In this document: in pieces, positions 17,158 to 26,996 of the stretch | Layout: every line of letters starts with the position of its first letter | How positions within the stretch are numbered: the first letter of the stretch is position 1 | Assembly: GCF_018135625.1 (NCBI RefSeq) | Contig: NZ_CP073078.1 | Coordinates: forward strand, 3,132,501-3,196,500 | Direction: 5' to 3' | DNA: 64,000 bases | Source: Phenylobacterium montanum | GTDB lineage: Bacteria; Pseudomonadota; Alphaproteobacteria; Caulobacterales; Caulobacteraceae | The notes under the pieces: generated by a model | Database searches by the model: none | Told to the model about the DNA's origin: nothing | Seen by the model: only the letters and a program-made list of their open reading frames with translations | Position numbers and translations under genes: made by a program

Positions 17158-19755
17158 TCAGACGCTTCCGGACGTGCCCCCGCTGGGGACTAGGGCGCTG
17201 GTGACTGCGGCTCCCCAGTTGGAGGTCGTGGAGTTGGTGGGCGCAAAGCCGCCGCCATGCCCGCCCATCGCCGCCGCGTTCTGGGCGAACAGGGTCGTCG
17301 TGGCCGCCCCGCCCACCGGCGGATCGTGGATCGCCGTGCCGCCGGCGCCGTCGTTGGCCAGCTTGAAGTTGCTGGTGACGTAGGTCCCGATCAGGGTCAG
17401 TTGCTCGACCAGCGCGCCGTCGGTGATCGTCAGCGTTCCGCTGGTCCCGTTCTGGGTCCAGCTCGCCGTCTCGCTGGCGTTGTAGGCGAAGGTGTCCAGA
17501 TCGATGGTGTCGCCGAGGACGAAGCCGGAGATCTTCGCCGCGAACCCGCCGGTGTTGAAGATCTTGATGTCGCCGCCGGTACCCAAGAAGCCGACCGTCT
17601 GGCCCGCGCCGATGATCCCGGAATCGATGACCAGGCCGCCGTTGATGGTCAGGCCGGCGGCGATATTGCCGCCGGACGAGACGGTGACGATGCCGCCGCT
17701 GTTGACCGTCGTGCCGCTGGCGACGCCGCCGGAGAACACGTACTGGTGCCCGCCCGAGAGCACCAGGGTATTGACCGCGACTGAGCCGGACTCGACGTTC
17801 TCGGCCCCGCCGCTGGAGAGGGTGGTGTTCACCGCCTTGCCGCTGAGCAGCAGGCTGTCATGGCCGCCGCTGAGCACGATCGTCGAACTCGCCACCCCGC
17901 CGGAGATCGCATAGAGCACCCCGCCGGACGACACCACATTGGCGATGCCGACCCCGCCGGACAGGCTCTGGAAGCCGCCGCTGGAGATCTGGGTGCCGCT
18001 GGCCACCCCCCCACCGCTGATGTGGGTGTGGGCGCCGGCCAGGATGATGGTGCCGTTGGCCGTGGCCCCCGGCCCGACATACTGCACCGCGCCGGCGGTC
18101 AGGGTCGTGCCGCTGGCGATGCCGGTCGAGCTGACCACCTCGAAGGCGCCCGTCCCGCTGACGACCGTCCCGAACGCCTTGCCATAGATCGTGTCATGGC
18201 CGCCGGCGCTCACCTGAGCGTTGCTGACCACGCCGCCGGACGAGACGTATTCGAAGCCGCCGCTGGAGATGAACGGGTTGTAGGCGATCGCGCCTGAACT
18301 GGTGGTCTCGAAACCGCCGGCAGAGATGATCGTATCGGTCGAGGCCCCGCCCGCAAGGACCGAGTCATGGCCGCCATTGCGAATGGTCGCCGAGAGCAGG
18401 TCCGCCCCCGAATGGACATAGGCGACGCCGCCGCTGCTGACCACGGCGTTGTAGTCGATACCGCCGGACAGGGTCTGCAGCACCCCGCCGCTCAGCACCG
18501 TGGCGCTGACAATGTCGACAATCCCGCCCGCCTTGACCGCGACGCCGCTGACCGTCTTCGCCGCCGTATAGAGGCCGGCCGACAGGGTGACACCCGCCGA
18601 GAGTACGGGAATGAGGAGTTCGAGCACGCCGCCGCTGTTGACATTAGCCCCGACGGCGAGGGCGCCAGGATACAAGGCCAGTACGCCGCCGCTCTGGACC
18701 GATGTCCCGCTGACCTTGCCGCCAGCATAGACAAACTCGACCCCGCCGCTGCCGACGGTGGCGCTGGTGTCGACGCCGCCGCTCGATACGTAGGTGTAGC
18801 CTGCGCCGCTGATCAGGTCGCCGAACGCGGCGCCGCCGCTCTCGATGTACTGATAGGAATAGGCGCCGACGATAGTGTCGAACTGCGCCGACCCGTAGTC
18901 GTATTGCGTGCCCGATATCAGGCTGTATTCATCCAGGCCGCCCGCCAGGATCGTCTGCGAGCCCACGCCCGCCACGGTTTGGGAGAAGGTCAGGCCGCCG
19001 GATTGGACGGTCTCGACCCCGCCCGAGGCGATGATGTCGTACTCGGCGAGGCCGTAGACGGTCTGAGCGCCGCCGGACGAGATGGTCGAATATTCGTCCT
19101 GGCCGCCGAGGTAGACGACTTGGGAGCCCGACGCCAACACGGTCGTGCTGATCGCGAGGCCGCCCTGCTCTACGTTCTGGATGCCCCCGCTGCCGACCGT
19201 CGCCGCGGCGGCTTCCCCGCCGACGAGAATGAACTCGACCCCGCCGCTGCCGATGGCGGCGCCGCTGTCCAGCCCCCCGCTCATAACCGAGACGTAGCCC
19301 TGGTTGCTGATGGCGTCGCCGAAGGCCACGCCGCCGCTCTCTATATACTGGTAGGCGTAGAAGCCCTCGATCGTGTCGTAGTTGACCGTGCCGTAGTTGG
19401 ATTGCGTGCCGGAGATGAGGCTGTATTGGTCCAGCCCGCCGGTGAAGATCGTCTGGATCGCGGAAGCCGAGACGGTTTCCGATTCGGACTCGCCCGACGA
19501 AAAGACGTACAGATTGCCGCCCGAGCCGACGCTGCCGTAGGCGGTGACGCCGCCGCTCTCGACGAAGTCGACACCGGCGTTCGAGGCGCCGAATTCAAGG
19601 CCGTAGTTGTCGACGAACCCGCCCGACGAGACGGTGGCGTAGTCGGCCTCGCCCCCGCTGTAGACGAATTGCTCGCCCCCGCTCAGCACGGTGGTGCTTT
19701 GAATGACTTGGCCGGATAGCACGTACTGAATCTGGCCCGAACTGACGATGGTCAT
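17158..19755 (-). CDS. AIDA-type strand-loop-strand repeat protein, probably secreted
   Basis: The 865-residue protein is almost entirely made of about 19-20-residue repeats with the core SGG-x-x-x-x-x-SGG, as in AIDA-I and other autotransporter passengers (TIGR04415-like), which fold as a beta-helix. The last 130 residues are different (FVLGDTIDLDTFAY, GTLTITDG, LANDGAGGTAI) and resemble the tail of type I-secreted proteins. There is no N-terminal signal peptide and no C-terminal beta-barrel. Type I secretion is therefore more likely than autotransport; this is inference. The start ATG 19755 has GGGGA upstream; a longer frame to 19815 adds an unconvincing leader. Confidence 0.78.
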   Translation of the reverse strand: MTIVSSGQIQYVLSGQVIQSTTVLSGGEQFVYSGGEADYATVSSGGFVDNYGLEFGASNAGVDFVESGGVTAYGSVGSGGNLYVFSSGESESETVSASAIQTIFTGGLDQYSLISGTQSNYGTVNYDTIEGFYAYQYIESGGVAFGDAISNQGYVSVMSGGLDSGAAIGSGGVEFILVGGEAAAATVGSGGIQNVEQGGLAISTTVLASGSQVVYLGGQDEYSTISSGGAQTVYGLAEYDIIASGGVETVQSGGLTFSQTVAGVGSQTILAGGLDEYSLISGTQYDYGSAQFDTIVGAYSYQYIESGGAAFGDLISGAGYTYVSSGGVDTSATVGSGGVEFVYAGGKVSGTSVQSGGVLALYPGALAVGANVNSGGVLELLIPVLSAGVTLSAGLYTAAKTVSGVAVKAGGIVDIVSATVLSGGVLQTLSGGIDYNAVVSSGGVAYVHSGADLLSATIRNGGHDSVLAGGASTDTIISAGGFETTSSGAIAYNPFISSGGFEYVSSGGVVSNAQVSAGGHDTIYGKAFGTVVSGTGAFEVVSSTGIASGTTLTAGAVQYVGPGATANGTIILAGAHTHISGGGVASGTQISSGGFQSLSGGVGIANVVSSGGVLYAISGGVASSTIVLSGGHDSLLLSGKAVNTTLSSGGAENVESGSVAVNTLVLSGGHQYVFSGGVASGTTVNSGGIVTVSSGGNIAAGLTINGGLVIDSGIIGAGQTVGFLGTGGDIKIFNTGGFAAKISGFVLGDTIDLDTFAYNASETASWTQNGTSGTLTITDGALVEQLTLIGTYVTSNFKLANDGAGGTAIHDPPVGGAATTTLFAQNAAAMGGHGGGFAPTNSTTSNWGAAVTSALVPSGGTSGSV

Positions 19756-20314
19756 CGTGGTGTCCCCAGGAATGTCGGATACGCCAAAAACGCGCACTCG
19801 TGCGAGCGCCGCCACCCCGGAGCATCGCAGCGCGAGTTCGCCTTTGGGGACAGCGTGGCTTTACCACGACCTTCTAATACCGCCCCAAGCGTAGCGGAAG
19901 ACCTGAAATCGAAAAAAGAGAACAACGTTACATCTTTTTAAGCCGGGTAACGCAGGCGCGAACCCAGAGTGACGAAGGTCACTAGTCTCTAATCTGACGA
20001 ATTAGACCTTGATCGACACGGGCCTTCGGGAGCAGCGCCGATGCGCGACCTGTGCGGCTGCTGCAATCTATTGCGTTTTCCGTCGCACCCCCTCCCCCCA
20101 ACGCCTCCGTTGGCGAAGCGGCGAGACGCGCTGTGGTATTGCGAAAATCTGACGACAACGCCCTTTGGTTGAATGACGCCCGCACAGCTCGCCTCCGGGC
20201 CGTCAGGTCCCGGTCAGCCGAGCGTGGCCATGCTCCCTTGCGACGAATTGTTGAGACCGGCCGAGCCCGCCCGGCTATATGCGAATCGATCACGACCTTG
20301 GCCCTGGGGGTTTC
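19756..20314. other. Intergenic region between divergent repeat-protein and uppP genes
   Basis: About 560 bases hold no supported gene. Short open frames on both strands look like random high-GC frames. Two dyads stand out: AGTGAC-GAAG-GTCACT at 19968-19983 (perfect 6-bp arms) and TCTAAT / ATTAGA arms starting near 19986 (6-bp arms, 7-base spacer). They are next to each other and upstream of the repeat-protein gene in an AT-richer stretch (about 19875-19945), so they are candidate operator sites for that gene. Confidence 0.4.
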
Positions 20315-21136
20315 ATGACGCACGACGGCTTGACCGCAATCCTGCTCGGACTTGTGGAGGGGATCACCGAATTCATCCCTGTCTCGTCGACCGCCCACCT
20401 GCTCCTGACCAAGATGCTGATGGGCCTGCCCGACGGCTTCTGGGACACCTTCATCGTGCTGATCCAGATGGGCGCGATCCTGGCGGTGGTGGCGCTCTAC
20501 TTCAACCGGCTGCTGCACGTGGCCCTGCGGCTGCCCTCCGATCCGGCGGCTCGGCGGTTCGTGGCCAGCCTGGCCATAGCCCTGGTCCCGGCCTTCATCC
20601 TGGGCTTCGGCCTGCACGACGTGATCAAGAAGGTGCTGTTCGAGAGCCCCCGGCTGATCTGCTGGTCGCTCTTGATCGGCGGGATCGTGCTGTGGCTGCT
20701 GGACCATTTCCGCCCGGCGCCGGTGATCGACAGCTCGGAGAAGATTCCGTTCGTAAAGTCGCTGCTGATCGGCGTCTCCCAGTGCCTGGCCCTGATCCCT
20801 GGCGTGTCGCGCTCGGGCGCCACCATCGCCGGCTCGCTGCTCCTGGGCGTCGAGCGGCGCGCGGCGGCCGAGTTCTCGTTCTTCCTGGCCATACCGACCA
20901 TGGCCGGCGCCTTCGCCCTCGACGCCTGGAAGAGCCGCCACGACATCGACATGAGCCACGCCGGCATCATCGCCATCGGCTTCGTGGTCTCGTTCGCCGC
21001 CGGCCTCCTGGCGATCAAGACCTTCATCGACTTCCTGGCGCGGCACGGCTTCGCCGTCTTCGCCATCTGGCGGATTCTGGTCGGCGGCGGCGGCCTGATC
21101 TGGCTCTACTTCTTCGCCCACGCGGCGGCGGGATAG
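20315..21136 (+). CDS. uppP: Undecaprenyl-diphosphatase
   Basis: This inner-membrane enzyme removes the terminal phosphate from undecaprenyl diphosphate to recycle the lipid carrier of peptidoglycan and polysaccharide synthesis. The 273 residues are a normal length. The family motifs EGITEFIPVSSTAHL (about residues 15-29) and PGVSRSGATI (about 166-175) are both intact, and about eight membrane segments are visible. The start ATG 20315 lies just after a GGGGG run. It stands alone, convergent with the NDUFA9-like gene. Confidence 0.95.
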   Translation: MTHDGLTAILLGLVEGITEFIPVSSTAHLLLTKMLMGLPDGFWDTFIVLIQMGAILAVVALYFNRLLHVALRLPSDPAARRFVASLAIALVPAFILGFGLHDVIKKVLFESPRLICWSLLIGGIVLWLLDHFRPAPVIDSSEKIPFVKSLLIGVSQCLALIPGVSRSGATIAGSLLLGVERRAAAEFSFFLAIPTMAGAFALDAWKSRHDIDMSHAGIIAIGFVVSFAAGLLAIKTFIDFLARHGFAVFAIWRILVGGGGLIWLYFFAHAAAG

Positions 21137-21152
21137 GCCGTCGCAGGAGGCC

Positions 21153-22121
21153 TTACGCCCCGCTGGCCAGGGCCTCGGCGTACTGGCCGCCCTTGCGGTA
21201 GCGGAACAGGTAGGCGGGGATCACCACCTCGACCGCGGTCGGGCTGATCCCCAGGTCGCCGAGGCCCAGGGCGCCCTTGGCCACCACATTGTCGACCTTC
21301 AGCAGTTCGACCTGGTCGGCGGTCAGCGGCGGCGGGAAGGGCGAGACGGCGGCCACGGCGTCGCCGACCGTCCCGATCAGCTTGGCCAGCGGGAAGGGAA
21401 TCGGCGCCAGGAACGGATGGCGGCCGATCACCTGCAGCATCAGCTGCATCAGCGCCTTGAAGCTGTAGGTGGCGGGGCCGCCTAGCTCATAGGTTTTGCC
21501 CGCGGTCGACGGGTCAGCGACGCAGGCGGCGACCGCCGAGGCCACATCGCCCACGAACACCGGCTGGAACAGGGTCTCGCCGCCGCCGATCAGCGGCAGC
21601 ACCGGCGACAGGGCGGCCATCTGGCCGAAGCGGTTAAAGAAGTGGTCGCCCGGGCCGAACACGATCGAGGGGCGCAGGATCACCGCCCCTGGGAAGGCCT
21701 TGCGCGCCTCGGCCTCGCCCAGCGCCTTGGTGCGGGCATATTTGGCCGGGCTCGACGCATCGGCGCCGATGGCCGAGACCTGCACCAGGCTGGCCACCCC
21801 CGCCGCGGCGGCGGCCTCGGCGATGTTGTGCGCGCCCATGGCGTGCAGGCTCTGGAACTTCTGCCGGCCGGCCTCGTACAGGACGCCCACGAGGTTGACG
21901 CAAGCCTGGGCGCCCTCGAGGGCGCGCGCCACCGACGCCGGGGCGCGGACATTGGCCTGCACCACCTCGATCTGGCCGACGTCGCCCAGCATGCGCATCT
22001 TGTAGGCCAGGCCCGGCCGGCGCACGGCCACCCGCACGCGATAGCCGCGCTTGGCCAGGGCGCGAACCACCTGCGCGCCGATGAAGCCCGAGCCGCCGAA
22101 AACCGTCACCAGTCCTTGCAT
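21153..22121 (-). CDS. NAD(P)-binding protein, complex I NDUFA9-like subunit family
   Basis: The product is a 322-residue atypical short-chain dehydrogenase. The Rossmann motif VFGGSGFIGAQVV is at the very N-terminus, which fixes the start at ATG 22121 even though the frame is open further upstream. VSAIGAD, then YARTKALGE (Tyr-x-x-x-Lys) and ILRPSIVFGPGD follow the NDUFA9 subfamily. In alphaproteobacteria such proteins are associated with respiratory complex I or act as NAD(P)H-binding reductases; membrane partner and substrate are unknown. It converges on uppP with a 16-base gap. Confidence 0.85.
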   Translation of the reverse strand: MQGLVTVFGGSGFIGAQVVRALAKRGYRVRVAVRRPGLAYKMRMLGDVGQIEVVQANVRAPASVARALEGAQACVNLVGVLYEAGRQKFQSLHAMGAHNIAEAAAAAGVASLVQVSAIGADASSPAKYARTKALGEAEARKAFPGAVILRPSIVFGPGDHFFNRFGQMAALSPVLPLIGGGETLFQPVFVGDVASAVAACVADPSTAGKTYELGGPATYSFKALMQLMLQVIGRHPFLAPIPFPLAKLIGTVGDAVAAVSPFPPPLTADQVELLKVDNVVAKGALGLGDLGISPTAVEVVIPAYLFRYRKGGQYAEALASGA

Positions 22122-22294
22122 TCGTCCCGCCTCGAAAGTCGCGGCCTGAGCCGTCCGGCAGGGGATAGCGGAGCGGCCCGCCGCACGCAATGCACGGTGT
22201 TCGGCCGCATTTGACGAAATGTCGCCGACTTGGCCATTGACTGTCGATTTCTCCCCGTCTATCCGTCGCGCCCTTCGATCGGTCTTGCGATCGG

Positions 22295-22381
<87 letters not shown>

Positions 22382-22396
22382 CCCCTTCTCAAGGGG
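22382..22396 (+). terminator. Hairpin after tRNA-Leu
   Basis: CCCCTT (22382-22387) and AAGGGG (22391-22396) form a perfect 6-bp stem with a 3-base loop directly after the tRNA CCA end. A T-rich stretch (GGTTTTC) follows about 15 bases later rather than immediately. It may end tRNA transcription or act as a processing signal. The left half is part of the island attachment repeat. Confidence 0.5.
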
Positions 22397-22434
22397 TTGA
22401 TGCTGTTGGTTTTCTTCAGGTTTTAGGCGTCCCT

Positions 22435-22457
22435 GGGACACAAAACCGGGACACACG
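22435..22457 (+). repeat. Pair of GGGACACA direct repeats at the left island end
   Basis: GGGACACA occurs at 22435-22442 and again at 22448-22455, about 50 bases inside attL and just before the integrase start. A matching pair is at the right end (36441-36460). Such paired short repeats flanking att cores are typical arm-type binding sites for tyrosine integrases; the role is inferred. Confidence 0.6.
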
Positions 22458-22470
22458 GACCTGAGGGACC

Positions 22471-24171
22471 ATGAGAAACACACAGTATCTGCACCAGCGG
22501 AATGGTCGCTGGTATTGCCGCATCCGCTGGCCAAAAGAGGTCTGGAGCACGCTCGGCAACGGCTCCTTCAAGAAGGCGCTCGGCACCAGTTCGCGGGAAG
22601 AGGCGGTAATTCTCCTCACCGCCGCCCAGCAAGAGTTTCACGCGGCCGTCGCCCAGGCGAAGGGCAAACAACTTGAGGGCAAACCCCGACCCCTGGGCGA
22701 AGGCGAGATTACCTTGGTGGTCGCCCGGTGGTTCCGCGACGCGCAGGGCGCGTTCAAGGTGGATGCGCGGCCCAAGCAGTTCGACCCACAAGCCATCGCG
22801 CAGCGGCGGGACCATCTGGCCCGAGTTGAGCAGAGGCTGGCGGCCCAGCGCGAACGTCTGGGCCTAGGCGACTACACGACGCTCTACCCCATCGTTGAGG
22901 GCGTTCTCGAACGCGCCGGCCTCAATGTTGACCGCGACGACCCGAGCTTCGGGCTCCTCTGCCAGACCCTGATGCGCGCCTGGATCGCCATGGAGGAACG
23001 CGCGCTGGCCCACATGCGCGGCGAGTTCGGTTTCAAGCCGGCTGATACGGTCCTCGACGATCTGGCGAGCTATGAGCCCCCGACCGGCGGCGCGAAGATC
23101 AGGACCCTCGACGAGTTGATCACCGCCAGCACGGCCGATAGGTCCGACAAGCTGTCGCTTTCGACAAAGCAGGCCCAGAAGCCGGTCTACAAGCTCCTGC
23201 GCGACTGCATAGGGTCAAACCGCGACGTGCGCTCGGTAGACCGAGAGGAAGCCCGCAAGTTGCTCGACGTGGTCAAGCAGTTGCCGAAGGGGCTCGGCAA
23301 CGATCCCGAGCTGTCGAAGCTGCCGATACCGGCCGCCATCGCCACGGCGCAGTCTCTGGGTCGGCCGACGATCTCGGCGAAAACCATGAACGACAGCTAC
23401 ATGGCGCACACGAAGGCGCTGTTCGAATGGGCTAAGGACGAGCAGTGGATCACGTCGAACCCGTTCATCGGCCTCCGCGTGGTCGATGACGTCGCGCCGG
23501 AGGACAAGCGGGACCCATTCACCGACGACCAACTGGCCCTGATCTTCAATGGCGCGCCTTGGTCGACGCGAGAGACGGCCCCGAACGACAAGCCGTCGCT
23601 CTACTGGGGGCCGCTCATTTGCCTTTATCACGGCCTCCGCATCGGCGAGCCATGCGGGCTGCTTACAAGTGAGGTCGAGGAACGTGACGGCGTCCCGGTG
23701 ATCAACCTCCGGCCCAACAAGCTTCGGCCACTGAAAAACGGGCCTAGCAAGCGCTACCTGCCGATCCACCCTGAACTGATCCAGCTCGGCTTTCTCGACT
23801 ACGTCGCCGAGCGCAGGGCCAGCGGCGACGAGCAGTTGTTCCCCGAGGCGCAGGCGAACGCGAAGGGCCACTTCGGCGACCATGTTTCCGACTGGTTCGG
23901 CCGGCTGCTCGACAAGCGCGGTCTCACGGACAGCAAGCTGACGCTGCACTCCTTCCGACACACCTTCGAAGACGCCCTTCGCGACGCGGAGATCTTCGGC
24001 ACACTGGAGGGTGCCGTCCTGTCGGGCCGCAAGCGCGGCAATGACGCTTCAGCCGCCGCATACGGCAACGGCTACAAGATGAAGAAGCTGCTGGGGAAGT
24101 TGGAACTGGTGCGCTTCGACACGGTGAGAGTGCCCGGCGGCAAGGACGGCGACGGCGCGCGTGCTGCATAG
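22471..24171 (+). CDS. Tyrosine recombinase / integrase of the island
   Basis: The 566-residue site-specific recombinase catalyses insertion and excision of the island at tRNA-Leu. The N-terminal MRNTQYLHQRNGRWYCRIRWP is the short arm-binding domain seen in this long-integrase group (DUF6538-like). The C-terminal catalytic domain has Arg in YHGLRIGE (about 390), HSFRH (His about 493, Arg about 496) and the Tyr nucleophile in AAYGNGYK (about 531). The gene begins 90 bases after the tRNA end and reads away from it, as is usual for tRNA-targeting islands. Confidence 0.92.
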   Translation: MRNTQYLHQRNGRWYCRIRWPKEVWSTLGNGSFKKALGTSSREEAVILLTAAQQEFHAAVAQAKGKQLEGKPRPLGEGEITLVVARWFRDAQGAFKVDARPKQFDPQAIAQRRDHLARVEQRLAAQRERLGLGDYTTLYPIVEGVLERAGLNVDRDDPSFGLLCQTLMRAWIAMEERALAHMRGEFGFKPADTVLDDLASYEPPTGGAKIRTLDELITASTADRSDKLSLSTKQAQKPVYKLLRDCIGSNRDVRSVDREEARKLLDVVKQLPKGLGNDPELSKLPIPAAIATAQSLGRPTISAKTMNDSYMAHTKALFEWAKDEQWITSNPFIGLRVVDDVAPEDKRDPFTDDQLALIFNGAPWSTRETAPNDKPSLYWGPLICLYHGLRIGEPCGLLTSEVEERDGVPVINLRPNKLRPLKNGPSKRYLPIHPELIQLGFLDYVAERRASGDEQLFPEAQANAKGHFGDHVSDWFGRLLDKRGLTDSKLTLHSFRHTFEDALRDAEIFGTLEGAVLSGRKRGNDASAAAYGNGYKMKKLLGKLELVRFDTVRVPGGKDGDGARAA

Positions 24172-24243
24172 AGCGCGTGCTGGCGGCCAACGGCCTAAGC
24201 CGTAGTTGCTCTCAGCCAGGTTCGCAGGCCATAGTTGTTTTCG

Positions 24244-26985
24244 ATGGCCACGCCAGAGGAAAGAGCACGCCAGCTCATTGACGCCCAGCTACAGGCCGCT
24301 GGGTGGGTCATACAGGACCGCGCCGAAATGAACATCGGTGCGGGGCTGGGCGTCGCTGTGCGGGAATACCCGCTCTCGACGGGTCCTTGCGACTACCTGC
24401 TCATCGTTGACCGCAAAGCCTGCGGCGTCATTGAGGCGAAGCCCGAGGGCACGACCTTGTCCGGCGTGGCGGAGCAGGCGAAGGGCTACCAGCAGCAGCT
24501 TCCCGGCCACCTCGCCAACTGGGGCGATCCCCTGCGCTTCGACTACGAGGCCAGCGGCTCGGAAATCCTGTTCAGCGACCGCGCCGATCCCGAGCAGCGG
24601 TCACGCAAGGTCTTCAGCTTCCATCGGCCGGAAACGCTGTTGGAGCGCCTTCTGGACGGCTCGTCGCTGCGTCGGCGGCTGACCCACATGCCCGCCCTGG
24701 TGACCGAGGGTCTGCGCGACTGCCAGATCGAAGCCATCACCGGCCTGGAGACCTCGCTCGCCCAGGGCAGGCCCAAGGCGCTCATCCAGATGACCATGGG
24801 GGCGGGCAAGACCTTCACCGCCGCCACCACCGCCTATCGCCTGCTGGCCCATGCCAACGCCAAGCGCGTCCTGTTCCTGGTGGATCGCAATAACCTGGGC
24901 CGACAGACACTCAAGGAGTTCCAGGCCTATCGTCCGCCGGGCACGGGGCGGCTGTTCACCGAACTCTACAACGTCCAGCGGCTCGGGCTGGCGGGGCTCG
25001 ACCCGGACGCCAAGGTCGTCATCTCCACCATCCAGCGGGTCTATTCGCAACTGGTTGGCTCCGAGCTGTCGGAGGAGGATGAGGAAGCCAGCGCCTTCGA
25101 AGCCGATGACCGCGCGCCGGCCCAAGAGGTTGCCTACAGCCAAAACATGCCGCCCGAGACCTTCGACGTGGTGGTGATCGACGAGTGCCACCGCTCGATC
25201 TATGGCCGCTGGCGGCAGGTGCTGGATTACTTCGACGCCTTCCAGATCGGCCTGACCGCCACTCCATCGGTCCACACCCTGGGCTACTTCCAGAAGAACC
25301 TGGTGGCCGAGTATCCCTACGAGCGCTCGGTGATCGACGGCGTCAACGTGCCGTTCGAGGTGTTCCGCATCCGCACCGAGATCGGCGAGCGCGGCGGCAA
25401 GGTGCCGTCTGGCTTCACCGTGCCCAAACGAGATCGCCACACCCGCCGGCAGCGCTATGAGGAACTGGCCGACGATCTGGTCTATTCGCCGACCGAGCTG
25501 GACCGGTCGGTGATCGCGCCGAACCAGATCCGCACGGTGCTGGAGACCTACCGCGACACCCTGCCGACCGAGCTGTTCCCCGGCCGCACCGAGGTCCCCA
25601 AGACCCTGATCTTCGCCAAGGATGACCATCACGCCGAGGAGATCGTCCACATCGCCCGCGAGGTTTTCGGCAAGGGCAACGAGTTCGCCAAGAAGATCAC
25701 CTACCGGGTGACCGGCGTGTCGCCTGAGGAGCTGATCGCCGCCTTCCGCAACCAATACAATCCGCGCATCGCCGTGACGGTCGACATGATCGCCACCGGC
25801 ACCGATATCAAGCCGGTCGAGGTGCTGATCTTCATGCGCGACGTGAAGTCAGCCCTTTATTTCGAGCAGATGAAGGGGCGGGGCGTCCGCACGATCAACA
25901 CGGCGGACCTGATCAACGTCACCCCCGACGCAAAGGGCAAGGACCGCTTCATCCTGATCGACGCGGTGGGCGTCAGCGAGAGCGCCAAAACCATCTCGCC
26001 GCCCCTGGAGCAGAAGCCGAAGGTCAGCTTCGACAAGTTGCTGGAGCATGTCGCCAGTGGCCGCAATGATCCCGAGGTGGTCTCGTCCCTGGCCGTGCGG
26101 CTGGCGGCGCTGGCCAGAAAGCTCGCGTCCCAGGACCAGGATCTCGTCGCCGAGCGGGCAGGCGGGCGGAGCCTGACCGAGATCGCTGCCGGGCTGATGG
26201 ACAGCATGGACAACGACCGCATCACCGAGGCTGCCGAGCGGGAACACGCGCCGCCCATCAGCGACGCCAAGTTCGACGCCACGGCCAAGCGGCTGCGCGA
26301 CGAGGCCCTGCGCCCGCTCAGCGACAATCCCGCCCTGCGCAAGCTGCTGGTGGAACTGAAGACCCAGAGCGAGGTCGTGATCGACGTCTTCAGCCCGGAC
26401 GCGGTGGTCTCCACCGGGTTCGACGAGAAGGCGGCGCGCGAGCTGACACTGAAGTTCGAGGCGTTCCTGGAAGAAAACCAGGACGAGCTGGCCGCCTTGT
26501 CGATCCTCTATGGCAAGCCCTACGCCCAGAAGCGGCTGACCTATGAGAGCCTGGAGGACCTGCGAAGGGCGCTCGCTCGGCCGCCCTGGCTGCTGGAGCC
26601 AATGGGCGTCTGGTCAGCCTACAAGCGGCTGTCCAAGGGGGCGATCAAAAGCGATCCGGCCAGGGTGCTCACCGACATGGTCGCCCTGGTTCGCTTCGCC
26701 CTGCATCAACAGGACACGCTCGCGCCGCTGTCGGTGGACATGGTCGCGAGGTTCAATCTCTGGCTCGGCCGCGAGGCCAAGGCGGGGCGAACCTATACCG
26801 CTGAGCAGGCGTCCTGGCTGGAAGCGATCCGTGATCACCTCGCCGCCAACATTGACCTTTCCCTCCGCGACCTTCAGGACCAGCCCACGTTTTCCAGCAA
26901 GGGCGGCGTCGTCGCGGCCAGGGCCGCGTTCGGGACGCGGTTGCCTGAGCTGATTGAAGATCTGACCGGCGCGCTGGTGGCTTGA
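24244..26985 (+). CDS. hsdR: Type I restriction enzyme R subunit (EcoEI-like)
   Basis: This is the motor and nuclease subunit that translocates and cuts unmethylated DNA, in complex with HsdM and HsdS. The 913 residues start with a PD-(D/E)xK nuclease domain (DYLLIVDR...GVIEAK, about 49-64). Superfamily 2 helicase motifs follow: GAGKTFT (about 186), VVIDECHRS (DECH, about 312), LTATPS, and QMKGRGVRT as motif VI. The C-terminal third matches the EcoEI R-type HsdM-interacting region. ATG 24244 is chosen over an in-frame TTG at 24235. It is the first gene of the R-S-M set. Confidence 0.93.
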   Translation: MATPEERARQLIDAQLQAAGWVIQDRAEMNIGAGLGVAVREYPLSTGPCDYLLIVDRKACGVIEAKPEGTTLSGVAEQAKGYQQQLPGHLANWGDPLRFDYEASGSEILFSDRADPEQRSRKVFSFHRPETLLERLLDGSSLRRRLTHMPALVTEGLRDCQIEAITGLETSLAQGRPKALIQMTMGAGKTFTAATTAYRLLAHANAKRVLFLVDRNNLGRQTLKEFQAYRPPGTGRLFTELYNVQRLGLAGLDPDAKVVISTIQRVYSQLVGSELSEEDEEASAFEADDRAPAQEVAYSQNMPPETFDVVVIDECHRSIYGRWRQVLDYFDAFQIGLTATPSVHTLGYFQKNLVAEYPYERSVIDGVNVPFEVFRIRTEIGERGGKVPSGFTVPKRDRHTRRQRYEELADDLVYSPTELDRSVIAPNQIRTVLETYRDTLPTELFPGRTEVPKTLIFAKDDHHAEEIVHIAREVFGKGNEFAKKITYRVTGVSPEELIAAFRNQYNPRIAVTVDMIATGTDIKPVEVLIFMRDVKSALYFEQMKGRGVRTINTADLINVTPDAKGKDRFILIDAVGVSESAKTISPPLEQKPKVSFDKLLEHVASGRNDPEVVSSLAVRLAALARKLASQDQDLVAERAGGRSLTEIAAGLMDSMDNDRITEAAEREHAPPISDAKFDATAKRLRDEALRPLSDNPALRKLLVELKTQSEVVIDVFSPDAVVSTGFDEKAARELTLKFEAFLEENQDELAALSILYGKPYAQKRLTYESLEDLRRALARPPWLLEPMGVWSAYKRLSKGAIKSDPARVLTDMVALVRFALHQQDTLAPLSVDMVARFNLWLGREAKAGRTYTAEQASWLEAIRDHLAANIDLSLRDLQDQPTFSSKGGVVAARAAFGTRLPELIEDLTGALVA

Positions 26986-26996
26986 GGGGGTAGTGG

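Noticed and set aside
18367-19719. 450-codon open frame on the plus strand opposite the AIDA-repeat gene
   Set aside because: The SGG-repeat protein on the minus strand is a known repeat type; this frame is its mirror image with periodic composition.
17158-19755. Regular short DNA repeats that could suggest a CRISPR array
   Set aside because: The period is about 57-60 bases and follows codons of the SGG protein repeat. There are no constant repeats with unique spacers and no cas genes.
20052-20318. 88-codon frame just before uppP
   Set aside because: It has no ribosome binding site, a composition like random high-GC sequence, and runs into the uppP start.
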